A DNA stretch of 41,576 nucleotides from an uncultured Methylococcaceae bacterium (GCA_903859815.1 CAIOOA010000182.1:1-41576); one strand, 5' to 3'; positions 8,886 through 17,502 are shown, counted from the first letter of the stretch. The notes: generated by a model from the sequence alone, not told the origin. Program-made: numbers and translations.

Positions 8886-9890
8886 ATGAAGACAGGGGCT
8901 TTGCTGCTGGCCGGCGATATAGGCGGAACGAAAACCAAACTCGCACTTTATAACCTTGTCGGAGATCGCTTGGAAATACTGCGCGAGGATGTTTATAAAA
9001 GCATCCATTATGACGGACTAGGTGGTATTGTCATCGAGTTTTTAGGTGATTCAAACCCAGTACCGAATGCCGCATGCTTTGGGATTGCCGGACCCGTCAG
9101 TGACGGTCAATGCCGGACCACCAATCTGCCTTGGTTCGTTGAGGAAACTGAAATTTCCAATCAAACTGGGATACCCATTGTGCGCCTGTTGAATGATCTA
9201 CAGGCAATGGCAATTGGGCTATCGAAATTGCCACCTGAAGAATTGGTGGAACTGAACCCCGATGCCCAAACTGCGGTTGGGAATATTGCCGTCATTGCCG
9301 CCGGCACAGGCTGTGGAGAGGCGATGCTGTACTGGGACGGTAAAATGCATCACGCTATCGCCACCGAAGGCGGTCATACCGATTTTGCCCCTAACACGAG
9401 AGAGCAAGAGGGCTTGTTGCGCTCACTCAGAATTAAATTCGGCGGCGGACATGTCAGTTATGAAAGAATCTTGTCCGGTTCTGGGCTCTATAACACCTAT
9501 CAATATCTAGCCGAGGAGCGCGTCGCGCCTGAATCCCCATCCTTTCGGGAGGCAATGCTGGATGGTGAAGACCCGGGGAAAATAATCGGTCGACTGGCAT
9601 TGGAAGAAAATGACCCGCTTTGCCGGGAGACTCTTCGCCTGTTTGTCCGCGTATACGGCGCAGAAGCGGGCAATTGGGCTTTAAAATCTTTGGCTCACGG
9701 CGGAGTGCTGATTGGAGGGGGAATAGCCGCAAAAATCCTCCCCGCCATCACCAATGGAGATTTCATGGCAAGTTTTCGTGACAAGGGGCGGTTTTCCGAT
9801 TGGATGAGTACCCTTTCTGTAAAAGTTGCTCTGAATCAAGATGCCGGGCTGCTAGGAGCGGCCCAGCATGCAGTCAAACTCATTGCCTGA
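8886..9890 (+). CDS. glk: Glucokinase (Glk type, ROK/hexokinase fold)
   Basis: A 334-residue kinase that phosphorylates glucose with ATP. Motifs: phosphate loop LAGDIGGTKTKLAL, glucose-binding LNDLQAMA (Asn-Asp), adenosine-binding AVIAAGTGCGEA, EGGHTDFAP with the conserved Glu-His pair, and LSGSGLYNTY. The C-terminal GGVLIGGGIAAKILP closes the nucleotide site. Length fits the proteobacterial Glk family. The start at 8886 follows a GGTTAAGTC spacer with a weak ribosome-binding site. The gene probably feeds glycogen or sucrose-derived glucose into glycolysis. Confidence 0.94.
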   Translation: MKTGALLLAGDIGGTKTKLALYNLVGDRLEILREDVYKSIHYDGLGGIVIEFLGDSNPVPNAACFGIAGPVSDGQCRTTNLPWFVEETEISNQTGIPIVRLLNDLQAMAIGLSKLPPEELVELNPDAQTAVGNIAVIAAGTGCGEAMLYWDGKMHHAIATEGGHTDFAPNTREQEGLLRSLRIKFGGGHVSYERILSGSGLYNTYQYLAEERVAPESPSFREAMLDGEDPGKIIGRLALEENDPLCRETLRLFVRVYGAEAGNWALKSLAHGGVLIGGGIAAKILPAITNGDFMASFRDKGRFSDWMSTLSVKVALNQDAGLLGAAQHAVKLIA

Positions 9891-10015
9891 GCTTCACTGG
9901 CGATGTTTGCGTGTTACTTTTGGTTTATAACGGGATTTATAATGCCCAAACCAAGTCTACTGATTAAAAATTCTTGTGTTAATAGCTTTTGAATTAAGTA
10001 CCTAGGTAATCAATT

Positions 10016-10651
10016 ATGAGCACTACTCCCGATACCCAGAAAAACAAAACCATTCCCAGCCAGCTTCCCAATGCCTTGCGTTCAAACAAACGAAGTGGCA
10101 ACAGACCGGGATTGATTTTACTCAAAGGCATTTTTTGGCTTGCCTTGATGACAGGCTTGCTTGTCGTTTTAGTCATGTATTACGAGATTGTCTGGGAATT
10201 CCTGGCGGGCAACATTTTCCCAGCCTTGCAAACCTTATTTGAATTGGCAGAAGGGGCTTTGGACACCTTATTCCTGTTTGTCGGAGTTGGCGCATCCTTC
10301 GCGCCCATGGCTACTGCTTATACGGGTTTCGTGCTGGCCTTGGGGATTATCTACTTGGTGTCCAGGCAAGGCATCAAGACTTACCAAAAAATCCAGCTTA
10401 AAAAACAGGAAGTCAGCCAAACCTACGCCAGCGCATGGGATGAGTGGTATGGGTCACTGAAAGATAAAACCAATAACTTAAAGGCCAATGCCATGGAAAG
10501 GCTGTTGAAATGGTGGACGTCCCTAGACATTTACAACAAAGTGTTCGCCGTCATATTCATAATCCTCATTGGCATACCGCTTTTATTGCTGCTCTCAGTG
10601 ATTTTAGGAAATCTGTTCATCTTGGTCGCTGGCTTGCTTGGCCTGTTTTGA
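10016..10651 (+). CDS. Hypothetical membrane protein, three predicted transmembrane segments
   Basis: I do not recognise this 211-residue protein. The N-terminal 30 residues are polar and basic (likely cytoplasmic). Hydrophobic segments lie near residues 35-60 (LLKGIFWLALMTGLLVVLVM), 85-125 (DTLFLFVGVGASF and FVLALGIIYLVS) and 178-210 (VFAVIFIILIGIPLLLLLSV). A charged, helical stretch (QKIQLKKQEVSQTYASAWDE) separates the last two and could be a coiled coil. It sits between glk and the convergent SpoU-type gene, whose stop is 6 bp away. No catalytic motif is visible. Confidence 0.75.
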   Translation: MSTTPDTQKNKTIPSQLPNALRSNKRSGNRPGLILLKGIFWLALMTGLLVVLVMYYEIVWEFLAGNIFPALQTLFELAEGALDTLFLFVGVGASFAPMATAYTGFVLALGIIYLVSRQGIKTYQKIQLKKQEVSQTYASAWDEWYGSLKDKTNNLKANAMERLLKWWTSLDIYNKVFAVIFIILIGIPLLLLLSVILGNLFILVAGLLGLF

Positions 10652-10657
10652 CAAGCC

Positions 10658-11623
10658 TTAAGGCTGTTTTCTTTCGGGTCGTTGCCTGCGTTGCGTTTTA
10701 GGTCCGCGAAACCTGTTTTCGGCTTGTTTAACGGTCTGTTTATGGTTAGCTGCACTCGTCTGCTTAGCCGCGATTTGATGAATGAGAATTGCGGCTGTGG
10801 CTGAGACATTCAGCGATTGCACATGACCGCAACCGGGTATCAGCAAAGCCGCTTCACAAGCGTTAACGGTGTCATGGGGCAAGCCGTGTTCTTCGTTGCC
10901 CAAAACCAAAGCCAGTGGGCGAGGATCGGTCGGCAGCTTGTCCATTTCCACGGATCGCCCCCCTAAGGATGTCCCGACCACCCGATAATATTCTTGCAGG
11001 CGTTTGCAAACACGGGCAGCCCCAACAGCCCGGTAAACCGAAAGCAGCTCCAAGCCACCCTCCGCCACGCGGTGAGCCGCATCGGACAATCCTGCCTGCG
11101 CCGGATGGTCGGAAATCAGCAGATATTTGAGGCCAAAATAAGCCATGGTCCGAGCGATGGCTCCGAGATTATGCGGATTGCCGATACCATCCAATATGAC
11201 GACTGGCTGACCCGATTGCGCCCAAACTTTTGCATCTTCAATGTCAAAATCGGGCACCACTCTAGGCACTGCTGCGGCAACCACTCCACCATGCAAAATC
11301 GTGCCTGAAATTTTTTGCAACTCGCTATCATCCACCAAACGATAGGGTCGCTGCATCTTGGCCATTTGAGAACAGAAACCACCCACGGATTTCTTCATTT
11401 TCTCGTCAAAATACAGCCGGATGACTTGGTGTGGATCACGTCGGAATAATGCGGAAACCGCCTGCAAACCGGCGATCTTAGCCAGCTTGTCGTGGAATTC
11501 TGAAACTTCGGTCACAGGATGGTTGTTTGGCTCAACAGAATGGTCGGTTTCGTCATCGGTGCGATGTGGATTATGATGGGAGTTACGGGGTAAGTGCGAT
11601 TTCGGTTTATCTGATGTATTCAT
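10658..11623 (-). CDS. SpoU/TrmH-family tRNA/rRNA 2'-O-ribose methyltransferase (YfiF-like)
   Basis: A SPOUT-fold RNA methyltransferase. After a polar N-terminal linker (His, Asn and Pro rich) there is a substrate-binding domain (KIAGLQAVSALFRRDPHQVI). The catalytic domain shows motif 1 NPHNLGAIARTMAYFG, motif 2 LALVLGNEEHGLP and motif 3 CGHVQSLNVSATAAIL, forming the SAM-binding knot. The extra N-terminal domain resembles E. coli YfiF, whose target is not settled. I chose ATG 11623 (MNTSDKPKSH); an in-frame ATG at 11695 would add 24 residues unlike the family and has its GAGGA directly abutting it. The basic tail (PKTQRRQRPERKQP) may help RNA binding. Confidence 0.9.
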   Translation of the reverse strand: MNTSDKPKSHLPRNSHHNPHRTDDETDHSVEPNNHPVTEVSEFHDKLAKIAGLQAVSALFRRDPHQVIRLYFDEKMKKSVGGFCSQMAKMQRPYRLVDDSELQKISGTILHGGVVAAAVPRVVPDFDIEDAKVWAQSGQPVVILDGIGNPHNLGAIARTMAYFGLKYLLISDHPAQAGLSDAAHRVAEGGLELLSVYRAVGAARVCKRLQEYYRVVGTSLGGRSVEMDKLPTDPRPLALVLGNEEHGLPHDTVNACEAALLIPGCGHVQSLNVSATAAILIHQIAAKQTSAANHKQTVKQAENRFRGPKTQRRQRPERKQP

Positions 11624-11838
11624 AAGGTTCACTGTCTCGCTCCCGGCCTCGTCCGCAGGGAGATCATCCACCCAGCGGATTGAGGCCGGTGGCATTCCTC
11701 ATCGTGAGTGAAGAGGATGTCCTTTACGGTAGCCCTGACAGCTTGGAAAGTCAATTGTTGTTGTGCTTGGAAGATCGCTAATGCGCCTACAATCGACGGC
11801 CAAACGAAATATTTTTTCGAAAAATCAAACCAACGCTT

Positions 11839-12381
11839 ATGACTCGTTTAGTATTGTTCAACAAACCATACGGAGTACTGACTCAATTCACCGATCAAGG
11901 ACAAGGGCGAGCTACGCTGGCCGACTATATTCCTATCCCTAATGTTTATGTGGCTGGTCGGTTAGATCGGGACAGCGAAGGTTTGTTACTGCTGACTGAC
12001 GACGGCAAGCTTCAAGCCCGTATCGCCGACCCAAAACATAAAACGCCCAAGGTCTATTGGGCGCAGGTTGAAGGCATCCCTGACGAAGCTGCTCTCGAAC
12101 ATCTGCGCAAAGGCGTCATGCTAAACGATGGTCCTACCCGTCCCGCACAAGCACGATTCATTGAACAACCGGAAATTTTATGGCCGCGCAACCCACCGAT
12201 TCGCCATCGGGCGGCGATTCCAACCCATTGGATTGAATTGACTTTGCGTGAAGGGCGCAATCGTCAAGTTCGTCGCATGACTGCCGCCGTGGGCTTCCCT
12301 ACCCTGCGTTTGATTCGCTACGCCATCGCCGAATGGACTTTGGACGGTTTGGCATCTGGGCAATGGCGGGAAGCAGCATGA
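11839..12381 (+). CDS. rluE: RluE-type 23S rRNA pseudouridine synthase (RsuA family)
   Basis: A 180-residue pseudouridine synthase. It shows [20 protein letters not shown], the catalytic aspartate motif [18 protein letters not shown], the [11 protein letters not shown] strand, and [19 protein letters not shown] with the RsuA-family basic signature. The N-terminal S4 domain found in RsuA, RluB and RluF is missing, which is characteristic of RluE (modifies U2457 of 23S rRNA in E. coli). The stop overlaps the next start by 4 bp, so it is coupled to the YigZ gene. Confidence 0.92.
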   Translation: MTRLVLFNKPYGVLTQFTDQGQGRATLADYIPIPNVYVAGRLDRDSEGLLLLTDDGKLQARIADPKHKTPKVYWAQVEGIPDEAALEHLRKGVMLNDGPTRPAQARFIEQPEILWPRNPPIRHRAAIPTHWIELTLREGRNRQVRRMTAAVGFPTLRLIRYAIAEWTLDGLASGQWREAA

Positions 12382-12986
12382 AATCTTTCACTACCTTGAA
12401 AGGGGTTTCAACTCACCAAGAAGAAATCAAGAACTCAGTCTTTATCGCCTATGCGACCCGAGCGGAATCCCAAGAAAAAGCATTTTCATTCTTGGGGGAA
12501 GTCCTGTCACGTCATGCCGATGCCGCGCATTGTTGCTGGGCTTACCGCATTGCCAACCAATATCGATTCAGTGACGGCGGGGAACCAGGAGGCACAGCCG
12601 GACAACCCATTCTTCGCGCCATTGAGGGGCAAGATTTAGATCATGTCGTCGTGGGTGTGATCCGTTATTGGGGCGGCACTAAACTTGGGGCGGGTGGATT
12701 AATGCGCGCCTATGGAGGGACCGCTGCCGAAGCGCTTAGAAAGGCGGAAAAGCAAGTGGAATCCCCTCTAGTTACGATAATCATCGAAACCGGATTTGAC
12801 CACATCAGTGCATTATATCGAACGCTTGATGCTTGCTCCGCCGAGGAGCGCATCGAAGATTATCATGAAAACGGCGTTCGCATGACGGCCAAACTGCCCG
12901 CCAATGAACTGGACCGTTTCCTGAACCAATTGCGCGACGGAACCAAGGGCCAGTTTCAATTGATTTCGCCTCGCCAAAACACTTAA
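12378..12986 (+). CDS. YigZ/IMPACT family protein
   Basis: About 202 residues from [20 protein letters not shown]. It carries the IMPACT N-terminal domain signature: [28 protein letters not shown] and [19 protein letters not shown], followed by the ferredoxin-like C-terminal half. E. coli YigZ has no firm biochemical role; eukaryotic IMPACT regulates the GCN2 kinase. The start at 12378 gives an ATGA overlap with rluE; a longer frame upstream lies inside rluE and was discarded. Confidence 0.92.
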   Translation: MKSFTTLKGVSTHQEEIKNSVFIAYATRAESQEKAFSFLGEVLSRHADAAHCCWAYRIANQYRFSDGGEPGGTAGQPILRAIEGQDLDHVVVGVIRYWGGTKLGAGGLMRAYGGTAAEALRKAEKQVESPLVTIIIETGFDHISALYRTLDACSAEERIEDYHENGVRMTAKLPANELDRFLNQLRDGTKGQFQLISPRQNT

Positions 12987-13008
12987 ACCTATTATTTTGG
13001 AGAAAACT

Positions 13009-13467
13009 ATGAAACTGACATCGATTGTTTGCATTTGCGTTTTACTATTTTTGCAAGGATGTTCCACTGCCCCGATGCAATGGACCCAAGAAACCTTCGG
13101 CACACCTCCAGGCTATGTAAAAACCTTCAATATGGTTCCAAGGCTGGATAGCTGCGACCCGGATGCCTATATTGATGGATACCGTTTCGGCTATATGACA
13201 AACTGGAACCAAACCATTAGCAAATCTATGGAAAGCTACGATTTGGCATTAAAGCAAAACCCTCAAGACCACCAAGCCCAATCCAAATATGCATTCTACA
13301 AAAGCAAGCTCTTCAATATGGACAGCGTAAACCAAAAAGAAACTCGATTTGGCTTTGTTCCGCCATCCGTGACCTGTGAATCTGACAGTTACGCGATGGG
13401 ACGAGGCCAAGGTTCAACAGATGCCATCCGCGATGCCGAAGCGATCCGCGCCCCGGAAGCGAAATAA
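13009..13467 (+). CDS. DUF2799-like outer-membrane lipoprotein
   Basis: A 152-residue protein starting MKLTSIVCICVLLFLQGCST, with a clear lipobox (LQGC) for signal peptidase II. No Asp follows the Cys, so outer-membrane sorting is expected. The mature part has DSCDPDAYIDGYRFGYMTNW, matching the spaced Tyr-x-x-Gly repeats of DUF2799-type lipoproteins, and a second cysteine-containing segment (VTCESDSYAMGRGQGSTDAI). Function is unknown. It ends 6 bp before nth. The ATG at 13009 follows TTTGGAGAAAAC, a good ribosome-binding site. Confidence 0.8.
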   Translation: MKLTSIVCICVLLFLQGCSTAPMQWTQETFGTPPGYVKTFNMVPRLDSCDPDAYIDGYRFGYMTNWNQTISKSMESYDLALKQNPQDHQAQSKYAFYKSKLFNMDSVNQKETRFGFVPPSVTCESDSYAMGRGQGSTDAIRDAEAIRAPEAK

Positions 13468-13473
13468 GCATTT

Positions 13474-14109
13474 ATGAATGCCGACAAACGCCGTCAAATT
13501 TTCAAACGCCTTGCCGAAGCCATCCCAGAACCCACCACCGAACTGAATTATTCCAGCCCGTTCGAGTTATTAGTCGCCGTGGTATTATCAGCCCAAGCTA
13601 CAGACAAAGGCGTCAACAAGGCGACAGCCAAATTATTTCCAGTCGCCAACACCCCACGCGCACTGATTGAATTGGGCGAAGACGGTTTGAAGGAGTATGT
13701 CAAAACCATCGGATTATTTAACAGCAAGGCAAAAAACATCATCGAACTCAGCCGCTTGCTACTGGAAAGGCACGGAGGCGAAGTACCTAATACACGCGAA
13801 GCATTGGAAGCCCTGCCAGGGGTTGGCCGCAAAACCGCCAATGTCATCCTCAACACTGCTTTTGGGCAGCACACCATAGCCGTGGACACCCACATTTTTC
13901 GCGTGTCCAACCGTACCGGGATTGCGCAGGGAAAAAATGTATTGGAAGTGGAAAAAAAGCTGGAACGTCATGTTCCCAAAGAATTTAAGAAAGATGCCCA
14001 TCACCTACTGATCCTGCATGGGCGCTACACTTGCATCGCCCGCAAGCCGCGTTGCGATAGTTGCGTGATTGCCGATTTGTGTGAATTTCCAAGCAAAACA
14101 GAATTATAG
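13474..14109 (+). CDS. nth: Endonuclease III (Nth)
   Basis: A 211-residue base-excision repair glycosylase/AP lyase acting on oxidised pyrimidines. The helix-hairpin-helix reads LEALPGVGRKTANVILN with the catalytic lysine in GRKTA, and the catalytic aspartate is in IAVDTHIFRVSNRTG. The 4Fe-4S cluster ligands are visible at the C-terminus as C-x6-C-x2-C-x5-C (CIARKPRCDSCVIADLC). Length is standard. It is followed by 300 bp without a gene that contains the long inverted repeat at 14121-14215. Confidence 0.97.
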   Translation: MNADKRRQIFKRLAEAIPEPTTELNYSSPFELLVAVVLSAQATDKGVNKATAKLFPVANTPRALIELGEDGLKEYVKTIGLFNSKAKNIIELSRLLLERHGGEVPNTREALEALPGVGRKTANVILNTAFGQHTIAVDTHIFRVSNRTGIAQGKNVLEVEKKLERHVPKEFKKDAHHLLILHGRYTCIARKPRCDSCVIADLCEFPSKTEL

Positions 14110-14120
14110 TCAATATGACT

Positions 14121-14215
14121 GGAGCGTCAAAGCTTGCTTTGACAGGCGAAGCAAGCTTCGCTTATTCATACTTATGTCAAAGTAAGCCTCATGTCAAAGC
14201 AAGCTTTGACGCTCC
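14121..14215. repeat. Inverted pair of TCAAAGC-TT-GCTTTGA palindromic repeats
   Basis: Two 23-bp copies of the GGAGCGTCAAAGCTTGCTTT element (14121-14143 and 14193-14215) face each other as a perfect inverted repeat. Inside lies a variant palindrome GCGAAGCAAGCTTCGC at 14145-14160. Related copies occur at 16711-16890 and 34395-34458. The rest of 14110-14410 shows no gene. Confidence 0.85.
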
Positions 14216-14410
14216 TAAACCTTGACGATCCAGCGTGACATGGTTTGTCTGTTCTTGCGTTGCACCTACACTAGCACTAAACAAATTCGCTCCATTATGT
14301 GAGAATAACCCTGTTGGAGCTATCATCGCACCTTTGCCCAATTCAATGGTCAAATGGCGTGTGTGAAAGCACAAAGCCCCAAAAATCAATAATCACCTAA
14401 GAGGACACTC

Positions 14411-14785
14411 ATGAAAAAAGACAAGAAATCCTTGGCCGCCTTTGTTGGCGCGAGCATCGTCACCTCCCTGTCCGCCGGAGTCGTCAACGCAGCGGAAAAT
14501 CCTTTCGTGCTGAAAGACATGGCCCAAGGCTACATGCAAGTCGCAGAAGTCGTCCCTTTTTCGGGTCAGGCCGCTGCACCAGCCGCTAAACCTGCAGAAG
14601 CAGCCAAGCCCGCCGCAGAAATGAAATGCGGCGCGGAAATGATGAAGGGCAACCCGGAAATGAAATGCGGCGCTTCCATGATGAAAGGCATGGATGCACC
14701 TGCGCCTGCTGAAGCAGCGAAAGCCGTAGAAAAAAAATGTGCTGGCATGAAAATGGAAAAGCCAGCCACCCCCGAAACCAAGTAA
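14411..14785 (+). CDS. HvfA/bufferin-type secreted precursor peptide with three EMKCG-like Cys motifs
   Basis: A 124-residue putative RiPP precursor. An atypically long signal peptide ([19 protein letters not shown]) is cleaved near VVNAA|ENPF. The leader then has the family segment [17 protein letters not shown]. The core is Ala/Pro-rich with three cysteines: C73 in [13 protein letters not shown]86 in [12 protein letters not shown] and C110 in [11 protein letters not shown]. HvfA peptides carry EGKCG repeats whose cysteines are modified by a DUF692 oxidase (established for the family). Here the motif is EMKCG with added methionines, which may widen metal, especially copper, binding (inference). 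An AGAGGA ribosome-binding site precedes the ATG. It is followed by an attenuator-like hairpin and the DUF692 and DUF2063 genes. Confidence 0.85.
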   Translation: MKKDKKSLAAFVGASIVTSLSAGVVNAAENPFVLKDMAQGYMQVAEVVPFSGQAAAPAAKPAEAAKPAAEMKCGAEMMKGNPEMKCGASMMKGMDAPAPAEAAKAVEKKCAGMKMEKPATPETK

Positions 14786-14794
14786 GCTCCTGCC

Positions 14795-14828
14795 AATCAG
14801 GCCGGGCCCGTCCGGCCTGATTGTTTTT
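14795..14828 (+). terminator. Rho-independent terminator or attenuator between precursor and oxidase genes
   Basis: An 11-bp perfect stem AATCAGGCCGG / CCGGCCTGATT with a short loop, followed by GTTTTT. It starts 9 bp after the precursor stop and ends 10 bp before the oxidase ATG. As drawn it should end most transcripts after the precursor while letting some read through. Confidence 0.88.
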
Positions 14829-14837
14829 CCAACAACA

Positions 14838-15713
14838 ATGAACCCACCTAACTCCCTATTACAAGGCTCCGGGCTTGGCCTTAGGCGCGATTTCGCCGAA
14901 GAAGTCCTGAATAATCCTCCCTTCGTCGATTTTTACGAAGTGGCCCCGGAAAATTGGATGCGCTTTGGCGGAAGGCTAGGCAAACAATTTCGCGCCCTAA
15001 CCGAACGCTTCCCTTTTGTCTGCCATGGCCTGTCGCTATCCTTAGGTGGCCCTACTCCGCTGGATGAGGATTTTCTGCTCGAATTAAAATCCTTCCTCCA
15101 CGATCATCAAATCGCCTTATATAGCGAGCATTTGAGCTTTTGCGGTGACGACGGCTTGCTCTACGACCTGATGCCGATTCCATTCACTAGTGAAGCCGTG
15201 GATTATGTCGCAGCCCGCATACGCCGAGTGCAAGAACTATTGGAACAACGGATTGCCATCGAAAATGTCTCCTACTATGCTGCACCGGGCAAGGAAATGG
15301 AAGAAATCGACTTCCTCAATGCCGTGTTGCACGAAGCCGATTGCGGATTGTTGATAGACATCAATAATATTCACGTCAATAGTGTGAATCATGGCTATGA
15401 TGCCGAAGAATTTTTGAATGCCATACCCGGTGAACGCATCGTGTATGCCCATATTGCCGGTCATTATGTCGAAGCGCCGGATTTCCTCGTAGACACCCAT
15501 GGAGCCACGATTATCGACCCGGTATGGAAACTACTCGATACCGCTTATCAAAAGTTTGGCGTATTCCCTACTTTATTGGAGCGGGATTTTAATATCCCAC
15601 CCCTCGCCGAATTGATGAAGGAAGTGGAAACCATAAGGATGATTCAAAATGCTCGATTAAGCTCAAACGCCAAAATAAATCGATTGAACTTTGACTCCCT
15701 GCTTACGGGCTAA
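14838..15713 (+). CDS. DUF692 multinuclear non-heme iron oxidase (HvfB/BufB/MbnB type)
   Basis: A 291-residue TIM-barrel enzyme of the MNIO family that oxidatively rearranges cysteines of precursor peptides (oxazolone/thioamide in methanobactin, thiooxazole in bufferins). The metal ligands of the family are visible: H63 ([11 protein letters not shown]), E97-H98 (YSEHLSF), E142-N143 (IENVSYY), D174-N177-H179 ([16 protein letters not shown]), H205 (YAHIAGH), D219-H221 (VDTHG) and E249-D250 (LLERDFNIP). It lies between the precursor gene and the DUF2063 gene. The ATG at 14838 comes directly after the hairpin, with no good ribosome-binding site visible. Its presumed substrate is the protein at 14411-14785. 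Confidence 0.93.
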   Translation: MNPPNSLLQGSGLGLRRDFAEEVLNNPPFVDFYEVAPENWMRFGGRLGKQFRALTERFPFVCHGLSLSLGGPTPLDEDFLLELKSFLHDHQIALYSEHLSFCGDDGLLYDLMPIPFTSEAVDYVAARIRRVQELLEQRIAIENVSYYAAPGKEMEEIDFLNAVLHEADCGLLIDINNIHVNSVNHGYDAEEFLNAIPGERIVYAHIAGHYVEAPDFLVDTHGATIIDPVWKLLDTAYQKFGVFPTLLERDFNIPPLAELMKEVETIRMIQNARLSSNAKINRLNFDSLLTG

Positions 15714-15747
15714 CCTATTGACACATTACATGACATTGTTTTTTTAC

Positions 15748-15785
15748 TCCCCTCCCCCTCACAGGGGGAGGGGCCGGGGGAGAGG
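15748..15785. repeat. C/G-rich palindromic intergenic repeat
   Basis: CCCCTCCCCCTCACAGGGGG followed by AGGGG forms a strong hairpin between the oxidase and DUF2063 genes (218 bp apart). The T-run lies before, not after, the stem on the plus strand, so I read it as a dispersed repeat related to 5812-5848 rather than a terminator. Confidence 0.55.
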
Positions 15786-15931
15786 ATCTTGGTTTGGTTG
15801 AAATGGCGACAAACCCATTGCAATCAACCCGATTCCCCTCTACTAAATCCCTTCCCCCAATAGAAAAAGGACTTGTAAAAATAAATTAGCCACTTGTAGG
15901 GGATAAAGACAATTATCTGATTGAAACCGCC

Positions 15932-16684
15932 ATGACAAAACCAAACTTCCAACAAACCCAATATGCTTTCGCCGCCTACATCCGCGACCCGCTGCATAAC
16001 CCCGCTCCGCTTGATGTCAAACCGGAACGGGTCGCCATGTACCGTGAATTGTTCTTCAATAACATCAACAATTTCATCAGCACCAGCTTCCCGGTATTAA
16101 AAACGATACTGGACAAATCCCATTGGCTGGAATTGACGCAAGATTTTTTCGCCCGTCATCGCAGCACTACGCCTTTTTTCTCCGACTTCGCCGAGGAATT
16201 CTTGAAATACTTGCGAGAAGAACGCAATAACCCGCAAGACCCGCCTTTTTTACTAGAACTGGCGCATTATGAATGGGTGGAATTGGCTTTGGAACTTGCC
16301 GAAGGCGAAGCGCCATTACCGAGTTTGGCGCTAGAACAAAACCCATTGGACTGCATGATTACCCTGTCCGATGTGGCTTGGCCCTTGGCTTATCATTTTC
16401 CAGTGCAGCGGATTAGCCGCGACTATCAACCCACCGAACCGCCTCCCGAACCGACTTTATTAGTGGTTTATCGTGACCGCGAAGACAAGGTGCATTTTGT
16501 CGAGCTTAACCCCCCAACCTACCGATTATTGCAATTATTGGAAACCGAAGGCAGACTACCAGCCAAGCAATGCCTATTACAAATCGCAACAGAAATGGGT
16601 ACGAGCAATACCGATTCCATCTTGACGTTTGGCGCGGAAATCATTCGGGATTTGGCAAACAGAGGTGTGCTGGGTGAGGGATAA
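15932..16684 (+). CDS. DUF2063 partner protein (HvfC/BufC type)
   Basis: A 250-residue protein with the DUF2063 N-terminal helix bundle: FAAYIRDPL, then PERVAMYRELFFNNINNFIS and FPVLKTILD. A winged-helix-like C-terminal half follows (YRLLQLLETEGRLPAKQCLL). In methanobactin and bufferin systems the cognate partner binds the leader of the precursor and activates the DUF692 oxidase. It therefore completes an A-B-C cluster with 14411-14785 and 14838-15713. No DoxX-type HvfD gene is present here, so the set is a minimal one. The 218-bp gap before it is unusual for this operon type. Confidence 0.9.
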   Translation: MTKPNFQQTQYAFAAYIRDPLHNPAPLDVKPERVAMYRELFFNNINNFISTSFPVLKTILDKSHWLELTQDFFARHRSTTPFFSDFAEEFLKYLREERNNPQDPPFLLELAHYEWVELALELAEGEAPLPSLALEQNPLDCMITLSDVAWPLAYHFPVQRISRDYQPTEPPPEPTLLVVYRDREDKVHFVELNPPTYRLLQLLETEGRLPAKQCLLQIATEMGTSNTDSILTFGAEIIRDLANRGVLGEG

Positions 16685-16710
16685 TGTATTAGCCTTGATC
16701 GTCTAAGCTT

Positions 16711-16890
16711 GGAGCATCAAAGCTTGCTTTGACTAGAGATTGGAGCGTCAAAGCTTGCTTTGACTTAGAGATTGGAGCATCAAAGCTTGCTTTGACTAGA
16801 GATTGGAGCGTCAAAGCTTGCTTTGACTTAGAGATTGGAGCATCAAAGCTTGCTTTGACTAGAGATTGGAGCGTCAAAGCTTGCTTTGAC
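16711..16890. repeat. Six-unit tandem array of a 31/32-bp palindromic repeat
   Basis: Units begin GGAGC at 16711, 16742, 16774, 16805, 16837 and 16868 (spacing 31, 32, 31, 32, 31). Each contains TCAAAGC-TT-GCTTTGA. Units alternate GGAGCATC and GGAGCGTC and alternate CTAGAG and CTTAGAG spacers, so the real repeat is a 63-bp dimer in three copies. The minus-strand reading frame across it is a by-product. Confidence 0.93.
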
Positions 16891-16929
16891 AAGAAATAGT
16901 GCTAAACCGAAACATCGGAGCAACCAACG

Positions 16930-17502
16930 ATGAGCAACCCCGCACCCGTCTTATATCAACCGACGCTTTATGAACAATTGATCGACTTGCCGGAAAACCT
17001 GACTGGCGAGATTATTGACGGCGAACTCTATACCCAACCGCGTCCGGCGGGGCGGCATATCGAAGCGGAAAGCGTATTGAGTATGCGCATCGGCCCACCC
17101 TTTAGATTTGGTGAGGGTGGACCCGGTGGCTGGTGGATTATAAACGAACCGGAAATCCATTTTGAACGCGATACGGTTGTCGTCGTCCCGGATTTGGCGG
17201 GTTGGCGGCGCGAGCGGATGCCCAACATCCCCGACGATCATCGCTTTGAAGTCGTCCCCGATTGGGTTTGCGAAATCCTCTCGCCTTCCACTGGAAAAAA
17301 AGACCGCATCAAGAAACTGCCGCTTTACGCCCGTTACGGTGTTGCCCATGCTTGGCTGGTCGATCCTCTAGCGCAGACTTTGGAAGCCTATACGCTCACG
17401 GAGGGTAAGTGGATGCTGGTTGCCACACTGAAAGACGATGATCCGGTTAGCGTCGCACCATTTGATGCCATCACTTTTTCGCTTGCCGATTTGTGGGTGT
17501 GA
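16930..17502 (+). CDS. Uma2 family (DUF820) putative endonuclease
   Basis: A 190-residue protein of the Uma2/DUF820 PD-(D/E)XK superfamily, common in cyanobacteria and in gammaproteobacteria with large accessory genomes. Visible are YEQLIDLPENLTGEIIDGEL, the acidic catalytic pair in NEPEIHFER and VVVPDLAGWRRERMP, and the VCEILSPSTGKKDRIKKLPL motif with its E-x-x-S-P-S-T signature, then YARYGVAHAWLVDP. Its biological role is unknown, and a DNA-nuclease or transposition link is only inferred. It is preceded by the six-unit palindrome array. Confidence 0.9.
   Translation: MSNPAPVLYQPTLYEQLIDLPENLTGEIIDGELYTQPRPAGRHIEAESVLSMRIGPPFRFGEGGPGGWWIINEPEIHFERDTVVVVPDLAGWRRERMPNIPDDHRFEVVPDWVCEILSPSTGKKDRIKKLPLYARYGVAHAWLVDPLAQTLEAYTLTEGKWMLVATLKDDDPVSVAPFDAITFSLADLWV

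Noticed and set aside
11692-11781. Plus-strand open stretch AFLIVSEEDVLYGSPDSLES ending in a stop
   Set aside because: Looks protein-like but has no start, overlaps the upstream edge of the SpoU-type gene on the other strand, and resembles nothing I can name.
15748-15785. Terminator after the DUF692 gene
   Set aside because: The stem is strong but the T-run precedes it on the plus strand, and the same type of palindrome occurs elsewhere as a repeat.
16711-16890. Possible CRISPR array
   Set aside because: The units are nearly identical throughout, with 8-9 bp similar spacers and no unique spacer sequences; no cas genes are in the window.
16689-16892. Minus-strand frame with KQALTLQSLVKASFDAP repeats
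   Set aside because: It lies wholly in the palindromic array; the 63-bp dimer keeps it open and there is no ribosome-binding site or relation to a protein family.
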